Positions 39,635-49,211 of a stretch of 64,000 bases of DNA are shown here, piece by piece. Position 1 is the first letter of the stretch. Each line of letters opens with the position of its first letter. The stretch is from Streptomyces maremycinicus (GTDB lineage: Bacteria > Actinomycetota > Actinomycetes > Streptomycetales > Streptomycetaceae): NCBI RefSeq assembly GCF_001184025.1, contig NZ_BBYG01000013.1:248001-312000 (forward strand). Direction: 5' to 3'. The notes under the pieces are model-generated. The model had not been told where the DNA came from, did not search any database, and saw nothing but the letters and a program-made list of their open reading frames with translations. The position numbers and the translations under genes were made by a program.

Positions 39635-42238
39635 TCAGTCCAGCACCGGCAGCAGGTCCGGCAGATGCCCGTCCGACGCCGAGGCCGCCCGCCGCCGTTC
39701 CTCCGGCACCTCGCCGTACAGCGTCGTCCGCGGCCTGGCCGGGCGGCCCGCCGCCTCCGCCACCGCGATCAGGTCCTTGACCGACTTGTAGGAGCCGTAC
39801 GACGAGCCCGCCATACGGGAGATGGTCTCCTCCATCAAGGTCCCGCCGAGGTCGTTGGCTCCCGAGCGGAGCATCTCGGCCGCACCCTCGCCGCCCAGCT
39901 TGACCCAGCTCGTCTGGATGTTGGGAATGTACGGGTGCAGCAGCAGCCGGGCCATCGCCGTGACCGCCCGGTTGTCCCGCATGGTCGGGCCGGGGCGGGA
40001 GATGCCCGCCAGGTACACCGGCGCGTTGGTGTGGATGAACGGGAGGGTGACGAACTCCGTGAAGCCGCCGGTGCGCTGCTGGATACCGGCCAGCGTCCGC
40101 AGGTGGCCCAGCCAGTGCCGGGGCTGGTCGACATGGCCGTACATCATCGTCGAGGACGACCGGATCCCGAGCTCGTGCGCCGTCGTGACGACCTCGATCC
40201 AGGTCGCGGCGGGCAGCTTGCCCTTGGTCAGCACCCAGCGGACCTCGTCGTCCAGGATCTCCGCCGCCGTGCCGGGGATGGAGTCCAGGCCCGCTTCCTT
40301 CGCCGCCGTCAGCCACTCGCGGATCGACAGGCCGGTACGGGTCGCGCCGTTGACCACCTCCATCGGCGAGAAGGCGTGCACGTGCATGCCGGGGACGCGC
40401 TCCTTCACCGCCTTCGCGATGTCGAAGTAGGCGGTGCCGGGCAGGTCCGGATGGATGCCGCCCTGCATGCACACCTCCACCGCGCCCAGGTCCCAGGCCT
40501 GCTGGGCGCGGTCGGCGACCTGGTCCAGGGAGAGCGTGTACGCGTCGGCGTCGGTGCGGCGCTGCGCGAAGGCGCAGAAACGGCAGCCGGTGTAGCAGAC
40601 GTTGGTGAAGTTGATGTTCCGCGTGACGATGTACGTGACGTCGTCACCGACGGCCGAGCGGCGGACGTCGTCCGCGACGCGGCACAGCGCGTCCAGGGCC
40701 GGGCCGTCCGCGTGGAGCAGGGCGAGGGCCTCGTCGTCGGTGAGCTTCGTCGGGTCGTCGGCCGCCGTCGCGAGGGCCTGGCGCACATCCGTGTCGATGC
40801 GCTCCGGGACCATGCCGGGGGCGGCCGCCTCGCGCAGCGCGCCCCAGTCGCCGTACACCTCGTCGAAGTCGTCACGGCGGTCGGAGGTCCGGCCGTCGGT
40901 GTCGATGGTGCGGTGCAGGTCGGTACGGCCGGACGGCACGAACACCTCCTCCGGCTCCTGCCAGGGACGGCCCTCGACGACCGCGTCCGGCACGGCGAGT
41001 CCCGTCTCCGGGTCGGCCAGCGCGCGCACGTGCGGCAGCAGCCGCGGGTCGAGCCAGGGCTCGCCGCGGCGCACGAACTCCGGGTACACGCAAAGACGTT
41101 CCCGCAGCTCGAAACCGGCCGCCGCCGACCTCTCGGCGAGTTCGTCGATCTGCGGCCAGGGACGCTCCGGGTTCACGTGGTCGATGGTCAGCGGGGACAC
41201 CCCGCCCCAGTCGTCGACGCCCGCCCCGATCAGCCGCTCGTACTCGCTGTCGACGAGGTTCGGCGGGGCCTGGAGATTGGCGGCCGGGCCCATGATGTGC
41301 CGGGCCACCGCCACCGTCGCGACCAGCTCGTCGAGTTCCGCGTCCGGCATGCCCCGCATCGCGGTGTCGGGCTTGGCACGGAAGTTCTGGATGATCAGTT
41401 CCTGGACGCCGTGGTAGGCGCGGGAGACCTTGCGCAGCGCGAACAGCGACTCGGCCCGCTCCTCGAACGTCTCGCCGATCCCGATCAGCAGTCCGGAGGT
41501 GAAGGGGACGGAGGAACGGCCGGCGTCCTCCAGGACGCGCAGCCGGACGGCAGGCTCCTTGTCCGGGGAACCGTGGTGCGGGCCGCCGGGCTCGGACCAC
41601 AGCCGGGTGGCGGTCGTCTCCAGCATCATGCCCATGCTCGGCGCGACCGGCTTCAGACGCTGGAAGTCCGTCCACGACATGACACCCGGGTTGAGGTGCG
41701 GCAGCAGCCCCGTCTCCTCCAGGATGCGGATCGAGATCGCGCGGACGTAGGCGATCGTGTCGTCGTAGCCGTGCGCGTCGAGCCACTCGCGCGCTTCCGG
41801 CCAGCGGTCCTCCGGCTTGTCGCCGAGGGTGATGAGGGCTTCCTTGCAGCCGAGGGCGGCACCACGACGGGCGATGTCCAGCACCTCGTCGGGGGACATG
41901 AACATCCCGTGTCCGGCGCGGCGGAGCTTGCCGGGGACGGTGACGAACGTGCAGTAGTGGCACTTGTCCCGGCACAGCCGGGTCAGCGGGACGAAGACAC
42001 TCTTCGAGTACGTGATGACACCGGGCCGGCCGGCCGCCGCCAGACCGGCGTCCCGCACCCGGGCGGCCGAGGCGGTCAGGTCCGCCAGCGCCGCACCCCT
42101 GGCCTGGAGCAGCACCGCCGCCTCGCCGACGTCCAGGGCGACGCCGTCCCGGGCCCGTTTGAGAGCGCGACGCATGGAGTTCTCGGTGGGGCCGGAGGTC
42201 GGACCGGGGCCGGTTCCGGAGGTCGCGGAAGTCGTCAT
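39635..42238 (-). CDS. fbiC: bifunctional FO synthase (CofG/CofH fusion) for coenzyme F420
   Basis: The product has 867 residues with two radical-SAM domains. The CofG half carries C89-x3-C93-x2-C96 (CRDKCHYC) and the CofH half C548-x3-C552-x2-C555 (CYTGCRFC). Together they make FO, the deazaflavin chromophore of F420, from 5-amino-6-ribitylaminouracil and tyrosine. Length and both [4Fe-4S] motifs match actinobacterial FbiC. It lies near several predicted F420-dependent enzymes (LLM oxidoreductases and a Ddn-like protein). ATG 42238 is used. Confidence 0.97.
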   Translation of the reverse strand: MTTSATSGTGPGPTSGPTENSMRRALKRARDGVALDVGEAAVLLQARGAALADLTASAARVRDAGLAAAGRPGVITYSKSVFVPLTRLCRDKCHYCTFVTVPGKLRRAGHGMFMSPDEVLDIARRGAALGCKEALITLGDKPEDRWPEAREWLDAHGYDDTIAYVRAISIRILEETGLLPHLNPGVMSWTDFQRLKPVAPSMGMMLETTATRLWSEPGGPHHGSPDKEPAVRLRVLEDAGRSSVPFTSGLLIGIGETFEERAESLFALRKVSRAYHGVQELIIQNFRAKPDTAMRGMPDAELDELVATVAVARHIMGPAANLQAPPNLVDSEYERLIGAGVDDWGGVSPLTIDHVNPERPWPQIDELAERSAAAGFELRERLCVYPEFVRRGEPWLDPRLLPHVRALADPETGLAVPDAVVEGRPWQEPEEVFVPSGRTDLHRTIDTDGRTSDRRDDFDEVYGDWGALREAAAPGMVPERIDTDVRQALATAADDPTKLTDDEALALLHADGPALDALCRVADDVRRSAVGDDVTYIVTRNINFTNVCYTGCRFCAFAQRRTDADAYTLSLDQVADRAQQAWDLGAVEVCMQGGIHPDLPGTAYFDIAKAVKERVPGMHVHAFSPMEVVNGATRTGLSIREWLTAAKEAGLDSIPGTAAEILDDEVRWVLTKGKLPAATWIEVVTTAHELGIRSSSTMMYGHVDQPRHWLGHLRTLAGIQQRTGGFTEFVTLPFIHTNAPVYLAGISRPGPTMRDNRAVTAMARLLLHPYIPNIQTSWVKLGGEGAAEMLRSGANDLGGTLMEETISRMAGSSYGSYKSVKDLIAVAEAAGRPARPRTTLYGEVPEERRRAASASDGHLPDLLPVLD

Positions 42239-42418
42239 CCTTCGAGCATACGATCACGTTTTCCGGGCCCGGGGCGGACCGGGGCCCCGGGCGGCATCGG
42301 CCGGGGTGCGCGGGGCGCCGGCCCGGACGCCGGTCCGCGGACTCTGAGTACGCGTACCCATCCCCCGTGCGCGGCCGTACCGATGCCCCGCGCACCCCGG
42401 CCGATCTACGGTCGCCGC

Positions 42419-43132
42419 ATGCCCGAGAAGACCGACACCGACACCGACGCCGCCGCCCCCACACCCGCACCCGCACCCGTCCCCGTCCCGCCCCGCCGCT
42501 CGACCGCGCGGTCCCTCGGGATCGGCTGCGCGGTGCTGGTCGCCGTACCGCTGGTCCTCGTCCTCGCCTTCGTCGCGTGGATCGCCGTGGTGACGAAGGA
42601 CGCCTCGGACTTCCCGCGCGCAGCTCCCGAGGAGATGGTGAACCGCGCCGTCGACCGTTCCCGCGAGGCGTACGACGTCCTCGGGTTCACCCGCACCATC
42701 AGGCCCGGCGTCGAGAAGATCGGGGTCTCCAGCGAGAACACGGTCGGCGCGAACTACTGCCGCCGGGGCGGCCTGACCGACGAGGCCGTGGACGGCGCCT
42801 TCAGCATCAGTCACAGCTGGGCGCTCGACCACGTCCCCGCCGAGCGGGCGGTCCCCGGCCTGCGCCGGCTGCGCGACCATCTCGAGGACACCGGGTGGGA
42901 CATCACCTCGTACCGGGAGAACGTCTCCGGCGACTACTGGGAGCTCTACGCCTCCCGCTCGGACGGCGACGAGCGCGTGTCCTTCCAGTGGTTCGCGGAC
43001 CGCGACTACTTCACCGGCGGCGCCTCCACGCCCTGCGCCGTGGACCCGGACTGGCGCCAGGGCGACGACCAGCCCGCCGGGGAGCGGCTGTGGCCGCCCG
43101 CCTTCGGGCCCTCGGCGAAGAAGGGCTCCTAG
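42419..43132 (+). CDS. membrane-anchored hypothetical protein
   Basis: The product has 237 residues. A Pro/Ala-rich cytoplasmic head (1-38) leads to a single membrane helix (CAVLVAVPLVLVLAFVAWIAVV, ~40-62). The outside domain of ~170 residues contains Cys residues in NYCRRGG and TPCAVD that could pair, plus WDITSYRENVSGDYWELYASR. I do not recognise the family. TACGGT lies about seven bases before ATG 42419, so the mRNA may be leaderless. Confidence 0.75.
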   Translation: MPEKTDTDTDAAAPTPAPAPVPVPPRRSTARSLGIGCAVLVAVPLVLVLAFVAWIAVVTKDASDFPRAAPEEMVNRAVDRSREAYDVLGFTRTIRPGVEKIGVSSENTVGANYCRRGGLTDEAVDGAFSISHSWALDHVPAERAVPGLRRLRDHLEDTGWDITSYRENVSGDYWELYASRSDGDERVSFQWFADRDYFTGGASTPCAVDPDWRQGDDQPAGERLWPPAFGPSAKKGS

Positions 43133-43133
43133 C

Positions 43134-43180
43134 GGGACCGGGCTCAGAGGGACCGGGCTCAGCGGGACCGGGCCCGGGGG
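43134..43180. repeat. direct repeats GGGACCGGGCTCAG
   Basis: Three tandem copies, the last diverged, lie between the convergent membrane-protein and LLM genes. No clear hairpin terminator was found here. Confidence 0.6.
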
Positions 43181-43194
43181 TACGGCGATCGGGC

Positions 43195-44040
43195 CTAGAG
43201 GTACGGCGTGTACCCGTCGAGCAGGCCCAGCGCCTCGGCCTCGCCCACCGGCGGCAGTTGCACCACGACCTCCTCGATGCCCAGTCCGGCGTAGTACGCG
43301 AGCTTTCCGGGGGACGGGTGGACGGCGTACGGCACGACCTGGAGGGCGTCCGGTTCGCGGCCCGCGTCCGCCCACGCCGCGCGCAGCACGGGCAGCGCCT
43401 CGGACAGGCCCCGGCCGCCGATCGGCAGCCAGCCGTCGGCGTACTCACTGATGTGCGAGAACAGCTTCGGCCCGGCGGCGCCGCCGATGAGGGTGCGGGG
43501 GCCGACGACCGGCCCGCGCGGCTTCTGCACCGGCTTGGGGTACGCCGTGCTGGCGCGGACGCTGCCGTACTCGCCCTCGTACGCCGTGGGTTCCTCCGCC
43601 CACAGGGCCTGCATCAGCCGCATCCGGTCCCGGACCAGCTCGCGGCGGGTGCGCCACTCGACGCCGTGGTCGGCGGCCTCCTCCACGTTCCAGCCGTAGC
43701 CGAGGCCGAGGGTGAGACGGCCGCCCGAGAGGTGGTCGACGGTGGCGATCTGCTTGGCGAGGTCGATCGGGTCGTGCTGGGCGACGAGCGTGATGCCGGT
43801 GCCGAGGCCCAGGGTCTCCGTCACCGCCGCGGCCTGGCCGAGGGCGACGAAGGGATCGAGGGTGCGGCCGTACTCGCGGGGCAGGTCGCCGCCCGCGGGG
43901 TAGGGGCTGGTGCGCTCGACGGGGATGTGCGTGTGCTCGGGCAGGTAGAGCCCGGCGAAGCCGCGCTGCTCCAGCTCACGGGCGAGGCGGATGGGGGTGA
44001 TCGTCTCGTCGGTGAGGAAGATCGTGACGGCGATGCGCAT
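43195..44040 (-). CDS. LLM-class F420-dependent oxidoreductase
   Basis: The product has 281 residues. FLTDETITPIRLARELEQRGFAGLYLPEHTHIP is the luciferase-like N-terminus, followed by TLGLGTGITLVAQHDPIDLAKQIATVDHLSGGRLTLGLGYGWN and the C-terminal ADGWLPIG. Actinobacterial proteins with the GYGWNxEE pattern are usually annotated as F420-dependent. ATG 44040 has AAAGG. It is monocistronic. It does not carry the CTGACG palindrome, but a different dyad lies upstream at 44130. Confidence 0.9.
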   Translation of the reverse strand: MRIAVTIFLTDETITPIRLARELEQRGFAGLYLPEHTHIPVERTSPYPAGGDLPREYGRTLDPFVALGQAAAVTETLGLGTGITLVAQHDPIDLAKQIATVDHLSGGRLTLGLGYGWNVEEAADHGVEWRTRRELVRDRMRLMQALWAEEPTAYEGEYGSVRASTAYPKPVQKPRGPVVGPRTLIGGAAGPKLFSHISEYADGWLPIGGRGLSEALPVLRAAWADAGREPDALQVVPYAVHPSPGKLAYYAGLGIEEVVVQLPPVGEAEALGLLDGYTPYL

Positions 44041-44129
44041 GGGGGGCCTTTCGCTGTGTACGGCTCTGTCGACGGCGTCGTCGCGGGTGACGTTCCCATC
44101 TCTACCTGCGGGACGGTCCCCTGTCCATA

Positions 44130-44141
44130 CCGACTGGTCGG
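44130..44141. promoter_or_regulatory. dyad CCGAC-TG-GTCGG, candidate TetR-type operator
   Basis: The site lies about 90 bases upstream of the LLM gene at 43195-44040. Its form is common for TetR-family repressors, and it is unlike the CTGACG operator found elsewhere in the window. Confidence 0.4.
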
Positions 44142-44209
44142 CATCGGCTCCGAACGCGCCGGGGGTGTCGAGCGGCCACCTGTCCGGCTCCGCGGGAGGC
44201 CGGTAGGCC

Positions 44210-44507
44210 ATGGCTCGGGCGAGCTGTTCGCGCCGCCCGGCGTCCCCGCTGAACCGGCTGTACGTGGACGCGGAGCACCGCCGGCGGCGCGACCCCTTCC
44301 TGCGGGCCGAGGACGCCCGATGGACGCGGTGGTCCGAGCACTCCGGGGACTCGCCGGTCTGATCCGGATCGAGGAGGACGGGCGGGTGTCGGTCACCGGC
44401 GCGGGTGCGGACACGCCCGGACGCCGGAGCACCCGGTCCCGGCCGCCGTGCTGGTCACGCTGCGCGGACGGACCGGCCCCCGGGAGGTCATCGAGGACAC
44501 GGCCTAG
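44210..44507 (+). pseudogene. possible remnant of an unidentified gene
   Basis: Two coding-like stretches lie in different frames. ALRGLAGLIRIEEDGRVSVTG (from about 44336) is followed in another frame by EHPVPAAVLVTLRGRTGPREVIEDTA and a TAG at 44505. Their composition suits Streptomyces coding DNA, and the join suggests a frameshifted 3' gene fragment. I do not recognise the family. The rest of 44041-44335 shows no supported gene. Confidence 0.3.
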
Positions 44508-45346
44508 AGGATCGCCGTCTCCTCCTCCGCCAGGTCCGCGACCACCGCCGCGTGGTCCGAGGGCCAGACCCCGTCCACGGGGCCGTGGCCGGCCCGCCGG
44601 ATGTGCCGGACGTGGCCCTCGCCGACCGGGCCGGGCGGGCCCACATGGATGTAGTCGATGCGGACGGCGGGTTCCAACAGGCGGGCCGCGTAAGGGTTCT
44701 CGGGACTCCAGGTGGCGCCCGGGGCGGCCGGGTCGGCGTAGTCCCAGGCGTCGTGGAGGACCAGGCCGGGGACGGCTCCAGCGGTCCTCGTGCCGCCGAA
44801 CAGGCGGATCTCGTCGGAGTCCGGCCAGGCGTTGAAGTCGCCGGTGACGACGGGCGGGAAGGGCGTGCCGCCGCGGTGCCGGGCGACGAGTTCCGCGAGA
44901 GCGACGACCTGTTCGCGGCGCACCGCCGAGGCGTGCGGGGCCGACGTGAGGTGGGTGGTGAAGAAGGGAATGTCGAAGGCGGGGGCGGCGACCCGTGCGT
45001 AGAGGGCCGCGCGGCCGTCGGCGAGGTCGGCGGGGGCGGGCAGCAGCAGGGTCTCCCGCTCCACCACCGGCCAGCGGCTCAGCACCGCGTTGCCGACGTC
45101 GACCGAGCCGGCGTCGGGGTCCGCGATCCGCTTCCGCCAGCGTTCGGGGGCCGGTGAGGGGGCCCAGGCGCAGTGCAGCCCCAGTTCCTCGGCCAGCCAC
45201 TCGGCGAGGTTCTCGGCACCGGCCGCCCACACCTCCTGGAGTCCGACCACGTCGGGTTCCAGCTCGCGCAGCACGGCCAGCACGGCCTTCTGGCGTTCCC
45301 GCCAGGGGCCGAACCGCCACCACAGGTTCCAGGTCACCACTCGCAT
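44504..45346 (-). CDS. endonuclease/exonuclease/phosphatase (EEP) family protein
   Basis: The product has 280 residues. MRVVTWNLWWRFG, VVGLQEVW (metal Glu), VVTGDFNAWPDSDE (catalytic Asp/Asn) and VWPSDHAAVVADL (terminal Asp-His) give the complete EEP active-site set. The family includes exonuclease III, sphingomyelinases and inositol phosphatases. The substrate cannot be told from motifs alone. The start ATG 45346 is placed at the first conserved residue. The longer frame has no ribosome site. The stop overlaps the 3' end of the gene remnant on the other strand. Confidence 0.9.
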   Translation of the reverse strand: MRVVTWNLWWRFGPWRERQKAVLAVLRELEPDVVGLQEVWAAGAENLAEWLAEELGLHCAWAPSPAPERWRKRIADPDAGSVDVGNAVLSRWPVVERETLLLPAPADLADGRAALYARVAAPAFDIPFFTTHLTSAPHASAVRREQVVALAELVARHRGGTPFPPVVTGDFNAWPDSDEIRLFGGTRTAGAVPGLVLHDAWDYADPAAPGATWSPENPYAARLLEPAVRIDYIHVGPPGPVGEGHVRHIRRAGHGPVDGVWPSDHAAVVADLAEEETAIL

Positions 45347-45429
45347 GTGCAGCCACCCGCTCTCGTCACGCCGACGGCGTCGGGGACCATTGAAGCAACA
45401 AACCTGTGCGCGAAGGAGTCCCACGGATC

Positions 45430-45825
45430 ATGGCCCGTTCCAGCGACCTCCGTTTCCGCGCGACCACCGCCTTCCAGCGGTACGTCGCCAACCCCCTCAC
45501 GCGCCGTCTGCCGTTCCACACGCTGCTGGAGACCACCGGCCGGGTCTCCGGTCTGCCCCGGCGCACCCCGCTGGGCGGCCGGCGGATCGGTGATGTCTTC
45601 TGGCTGGTCTCGGAGTTCGGCGAGCGGTCGCAGTACGTCCGCAACATCCAGGCCGATCCGCGGGTGCGGGTGCGGATCGGTGGGCGGTGGCACCACGGCA
45701 CCGCCCACCTGCTCCCCGACGACGACCCGGTCGCCCGGCTGCGCACCCTGCCCAAGGCCAACAGCGCGGCCGTGCGGACCCTCGGGACGGGTCTGCTCAC
45801 CGTCCGGGTGGATCTGGCGGACTGA
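45430..45825 (+). CDS. deazaflavin (F420)-dependent nitroreductase family protein (Ddn-like)
   Basis: The product has 131 residues. The sequence LLETTGRVSGLPRRTPLGGRRIGDVFWLVSEFGERSQYVRNIQADPRVRVRIGGRWHHGTAHLL carries the Ddn/F420 split-barrel pattern (T-T-G-R-x-S-G, W-x-V-x-x-x-G-x-x-x-x-W/Y-x-x-N). Such enzymes reduce quinones, or nitroimidazoles, with reduced F420. It converges on the aldehyde dehydrogenase gene. ATG 45430 is taken as start. GTG 45406 is possible. Confidence 0.9.
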   Translation: MARSSDLRFRATTAFQRYVANPLTRRLPFHTLLETTGRVSGLPRRTPLGGRRIGDVFWLVSEFGERSQYVRNIQADPRVRVRIGGRWHHGTAHLLPDDDPVARLRTLPKANSAAVRTLGTGLLTVRVDLAD

Positions 45826-45831
45826 GGGTCC

Positions 45832-47322
45832 TCACCCCGGCCACACGATCGCCTGCACCTCGCTGTAGGCGTGCAGCGCGTACGAGCCGACGTCGCGGCC
45901 GACACCGCTCCGTTTGAAGCCGCCGAACGGCGCCTCCATGTTGCGGCCCACGGTGTTGATCCCGACGCCGCCGGCCCGGAGGCGTCGCGCCACCCGGAAG
46001 GCCCGGGCGACGTCCGCCGACCAGACGTAGTCGATCAGGCCGTAGTCGCTGTCGTTGGCCAGGGCGATCCCTTCCTCCTCGTCGTCGAAGGGGATGACCG
46101 TGACGACGGGACCGAAGATCTCCTCGCGCGCCACCCGCATGTCGTTGGTGCAGTCGGCGAGGAGGGTCGGCGCGACGAAGAAACCCCTGTCCAGGGCCGG
46201 CCGTTCGCCGCCCGCGACGACCACCGCGCCCTCCTTCCGGCCGAGTTCGACGTACGACTCCACCCGGTCCCGGTGGGCGGCCGAGATCACCGGGCCGACC
46301 ACGGTGTCCGACGCCCGGGGGTCCCCCACCTTCAACCCGGCCGCGTAGGCCGCCAGTTGCTCCACCAGCCGGTCGTGGACCCGGCGCTGGGCCAGCACCC
46401 GGGTCGGTGCGGTGCAGATCTGGCCGCTGTAGAAGGAGAACGTGGTGCCGATGCCGGCCACCGCCGAGGCGAGGTCCGCGTCGTCGAGGACGAGCGCCGC
46501 GCCCTTCCCGCCGAGCTCCATCAACTGCCGCCGCATGTCCCGGCCGCACACCTCGGCGATGCGCTGCCCGACCGCCGTCGAGCCGGTGAAACTGACCATG
46601 TCGACGTCCGGCGACGACACCGCCGTCTCACCGATCCCGACCGCGCGCCCGGAGACGACGTTCACCACCCCGCGCGGCACCCCCGCCGCCTCCAGCGCCT
46701 CCGCCATCCGGTACACGGACAGCGGGTCCTGCGGGGCCGGTTTCACCACCACCGTGTTGCCCATGGCGAGGGCGGGGGCGACCTTGCCGGCCGGGTTCGC
46801 CCACGGGTTGTTGTACGAGGTGACGCAGGTGACGACCCCGACCGGCTGGCGGACGGCGACCGCGCCCATCACGCCCGCCCTCCCCATCGGTCCGGCCTCG
46901 TTGATCTGCGGGGGGATCGGCCATTCGGCGGGCTCCACGCGCGCGTAGCGCCGGAAGCGGGCCACGCCCACGCCGACCTGCATCCCGCGCGCCGTCCCGG
47001 TCGTGGCGCCGGTCTCCGCCTGGGCCAGTTCGGCGTACGGCAGCAGCCGGGCGCGCATGATGTCGGCCGCCCGGCCCAGGATCGCCGCCCGTTCCTCCGG
47101 CGGGGTGCGCGACCAGGGCCCGAAGGCCTCCCGGGCCGCCGCGCAGGCCGCGCGCACCTGCTCCCGGGAGGCCTCCGGAGCCCGGCCGACGGTCCCCTCG
47201 GTCGCCGGGTCGACGACCTCGTAATGGCCGCCGTCGGGCTCCACCCAGACACCGCCGACGAACAGCCGCTGCCCGTCGCCACCGCCGGCGCGGCCGGCGC
47301 CACCGGCCGTCCCGCCGGTCAC
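45832..47322 (-). CDS. aldehyde dehydrogenase family protein
   Basis: The product has 496 residues, the standard length. The NAD-binding motif is FTGSTAVG, the general base E269 is in MELGGKGA, and the catalytic C303 is in SGQICTAP. EEIFGPV and NTVGRNMEAPFGGFKRSG complete the fold. It oxidises an aldehyde to the acid. GTG 47322 overlaps the upstream amidohydrolase stop (GTGA). It is therefore the third gene of a probable operon with the amidohydrolase and the LLM gene, led by the CTGACG operator at 50367. Confidence 0.95.
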   Translation of the reverse strand: MTGGTAGGAGRAGGGDGQRLFVGGVWVEPDGGHYEVVDPATEGTVGRAPEASREQVRAACAAAREAFGPWSRTPPEERAAILGRAADIMRARLLPYAELAQAETGATTGTARGMQVGVGVARFRRYARVEPAEWPIPPQINEAGPMGRAGVMGAVAVRQPVGVVTCVTSYNNPWANPAGKVAPALAMGNTVVVKPAPQDPLSVYRMAEALEAAGVPRGVVNVVSGRAVGIGETAVSSPDVDMVSFTGSTAVGQRIAEVCGRDMRRQLMELGGKGAALVLDDADLASAVAGIGTTFSFYSGQICTAPTRVLAQRRVHDRLVEQLAAYAAGLKVGDPRASDTVVGPVISAAHRDRVESYVELGRKEGAVVVAGGERPALDRGFFVAPTLLADCTNDMRVAREEIFGPVVTVIPFDDEEEGIALANDSDYGLIDYVWSADVARAFRVARRLRAGGVGINTVGRNMEAPFGGFKRSGVGRDVGSYALHAYSEVQAIVWPG

Positions 47323-49049
47323 CTCGTGCTCACCGTCCTGGTGTCCCGCCCCGAGCGCAGCACCCGGCCCGGGACGGCGCCGGTCACCGCGTCGTCGCGG
47401 ATGGCCGCCACCCCGTTGACCCAGACCGCCCGGACGCCGATCGCCTTCGAGTCCAGCCGCGGGCTGTCACCCGGCAGGTCGTGCACCAGGGTGGCCTTGC
47501 CCGCGTCGATCCGCTCCGGGTCGAACAGGACCAGGTCCGCGTGCCAGCCCTCCCGGATCCGGCCCCGCTCCCGGAGGCCGAACAGCCGCGCCGGGTCGTC
47601 CGTCAGCATCCTCACCGCCTGCTCCAGGCCCACCAGCTTCCGGCCGCGCAGACAGTCGCCGAGGAAGCGGGTGGTGTAAGGCGCTCCGCACATGCGGTCC
47701 AGGTGCGCGCCCGCGTCGGAGCCCCCGAGCAGGACGTCCTCGTGGTTCCAGGTGTCGGCCCGCAGCGCCCAGGAGTCCGGGTCGTTGTCCGTCGGCATGG
47801 GCCACAGGACCGTACGCAGCTCGTCGGCGGCGCAGATCTCGACCAGACAGGCGAAGGGGTCCAGGCCGCGTTCGGCGGCGATGTCGCGGACGACCCGCCC
47901 GGTGAGGCCCTCGTTCGCCGCGCTCCAGGTGTCGCCGATGACGTACCGGCCGAAGTTCGTGAGCCGCCGGAAGACGCCCGCCTCCTTGGAGTTCGCCCGT
48001 CGCAGCAGCTCCGCCCGCACCTCCGGGTCCCGCAGCCGCTCGATCCGCTCAGGGACCGGCAGGCCGAGGACCGGCCCCCACCCCGGGATCAGGTTCAGCG
48101 CGCAGAAGGTGCCCAGGGACATGTTCATCGGCGTGAGGATCGGCATGGTCAGCGCGACGACCCGGCCGCCGGCCTTCCGCGCCCGTTCGCTCGCCATGAG
48201 CTGCCGGGGCACGCGTTCCGGGACGGCGGCGTCGACGGTGAGGACGTTCCAGTTCAGGGGGCGTCCGGCGGCGGCGCTCATCTCCACGAACAGATCGATC
48301 TCGGCGTCGCTGAACTGGTCGAGGCAGCCCGCCACGATCGCCTCGATCTGGGTGCCCTCGTGCTCACCGACGGCCCGGGACAGCGCGAGCAGTTCCTCCG
48401 GCCGGGCGTGCCGGGACGCGACCGGTTGTCCGTCCCCGTCGGAGTGCGTCGAGGACTGCGTGGTGGAGAATCCCCACGCGCCCGCGTCCATCGCCTCGTG
48501 CAGCAGCCGGACGATAGCGGCCAGTTGCTCCTCGCTCGGCTGCCCGCCCACCGCGTCCGCGCCCATCACGTACCGGCGCAGCGCGCAGTGCCCGACCATG
48601 AACCCGGCGTTGACGGCGATCCGTCCCTCCAGCGCGTCCAGGTACTCCCCGAAGCCGTGCCAGCTCCAGGGTGCCCCCTCCTCCAGGGCGACCAGGGACA
48701 TGCCCTCCACCTTGGACATCATCCGCCGCGTGTAGTCGGCGTCCCCGGGACGGTCCGGGTTCAGCGGCGCGAGCGTGAACCCGCAGTTCCCGGCCGCGAC
48801 CGTGGTCACCCCGTGGTTCAGGGACGGGGTGGCGTACGGGTCCCAGAAGAGCTGGGCGTCGTAGTGGGTGTGCGGATCGACGAACCCGGGGGCGAGGACG
48901 AGCCCGTGCGCGTCCTCGCTGGTCCGCGCCTCCTCGGTGACCGACCCGACGACGGCGATCCGCCCGTCCCGGATCCCGACGTCGCCGACGAACCCGGGCA
49001 CACCCGTCCCGTCGACGACGGTCGCGCCCTTGATGACGTGATCGAGCAT
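47319..49049 (-). CDS. amidohydrolase of the D-aminoacylase (N-acyl-D-amino-acid deacylase) family
   Basis: The product has 576 residues. Metal-site motifs are APGFVDPHTHYDAQ (H-x-H), TTVAAGNCGFTLAP, MVGHCALRR and LLGGSDAGAHLDRMCG (the final Asp). The C-terminal beta-sandwich ends GWHADLVLFDP. It hydrolyses amide or cyclic amide/lactam bonds. Members in catabolic clusters often act on other amides than D-amino acids. ATG 49049 has GGAGGAG. It overlaps the aldehyde dehydrogenase gene. Confidence 0.9.
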   Translation of the reverse strand: MLDHVIKGATVVDGTGVPGFVGDVGIRDGRIAVVGSVTEEARTSEDAHGLVLAPGFVDPHTHYDAQLFWDPYATPSLNHGVTTVAAGNCGFTLAPLNPDRPGDADYTRRMMSKVEGMSLVALEEGAPWSWHGFGEYLDALEGRIAVNAGFMVGHCALRRYVMGADAVGGQPSEEQLAAIVRLLHEAMDAGAWGFSTTQSSTHSDGDGQPVASRHARPEELLALSRAVGEHEGTQIEAIVAGCLDQFSDAEIDLFVEMSAAAGRPLNWNVLTVDAAVPERVPRQLMASERARKAGGRVVALTMPILTPMNMSLGTFCALNLIPGWGPVLGLPVPERIERLRDPEVRAELLRRANSKEAGVFRRLTNFGRYVIGDTWSAANEGLTGRVVRDIAAERGLDPFACLVEICAADELRTVLWPMPTDNDPDSWALRADTWNHEDVLLGGSDAGAHLDRMCGAPYTTRFLGDCLRGRKLVGLEQAVRMLTDDPARLFGLRERGRIREGWHADLVLFDPERIDAGKATLVHDLPGDSPRLDSKAIGVRAVWVNGVAAIRDDAVTGAVPGRVLRSGRDTRTVSTR

Positions 49050-49211
49050 GAGGGCTCCTCCTCAACTCCGATGCGATGGGCGCCCGGCAGGGGCGCGGGG
49101 CTGTATCGCAGTGCGGCTCCGCCGCGTGGGCGCGGCCGGCCACGACGGACCCGCGGCCGCCGGGCGGCCCGCACCCCGGACGACCACGCGCCCGCAGGTC
49201 CGCGACAGCGA

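Noticed and set aside
39665..43132. 1155-codon plus-strand frame opposite fbiC
   Set aside because: Only its last ~237 codons, from ATG 42419, are a believable gene. The rest is antisense to fbiC.
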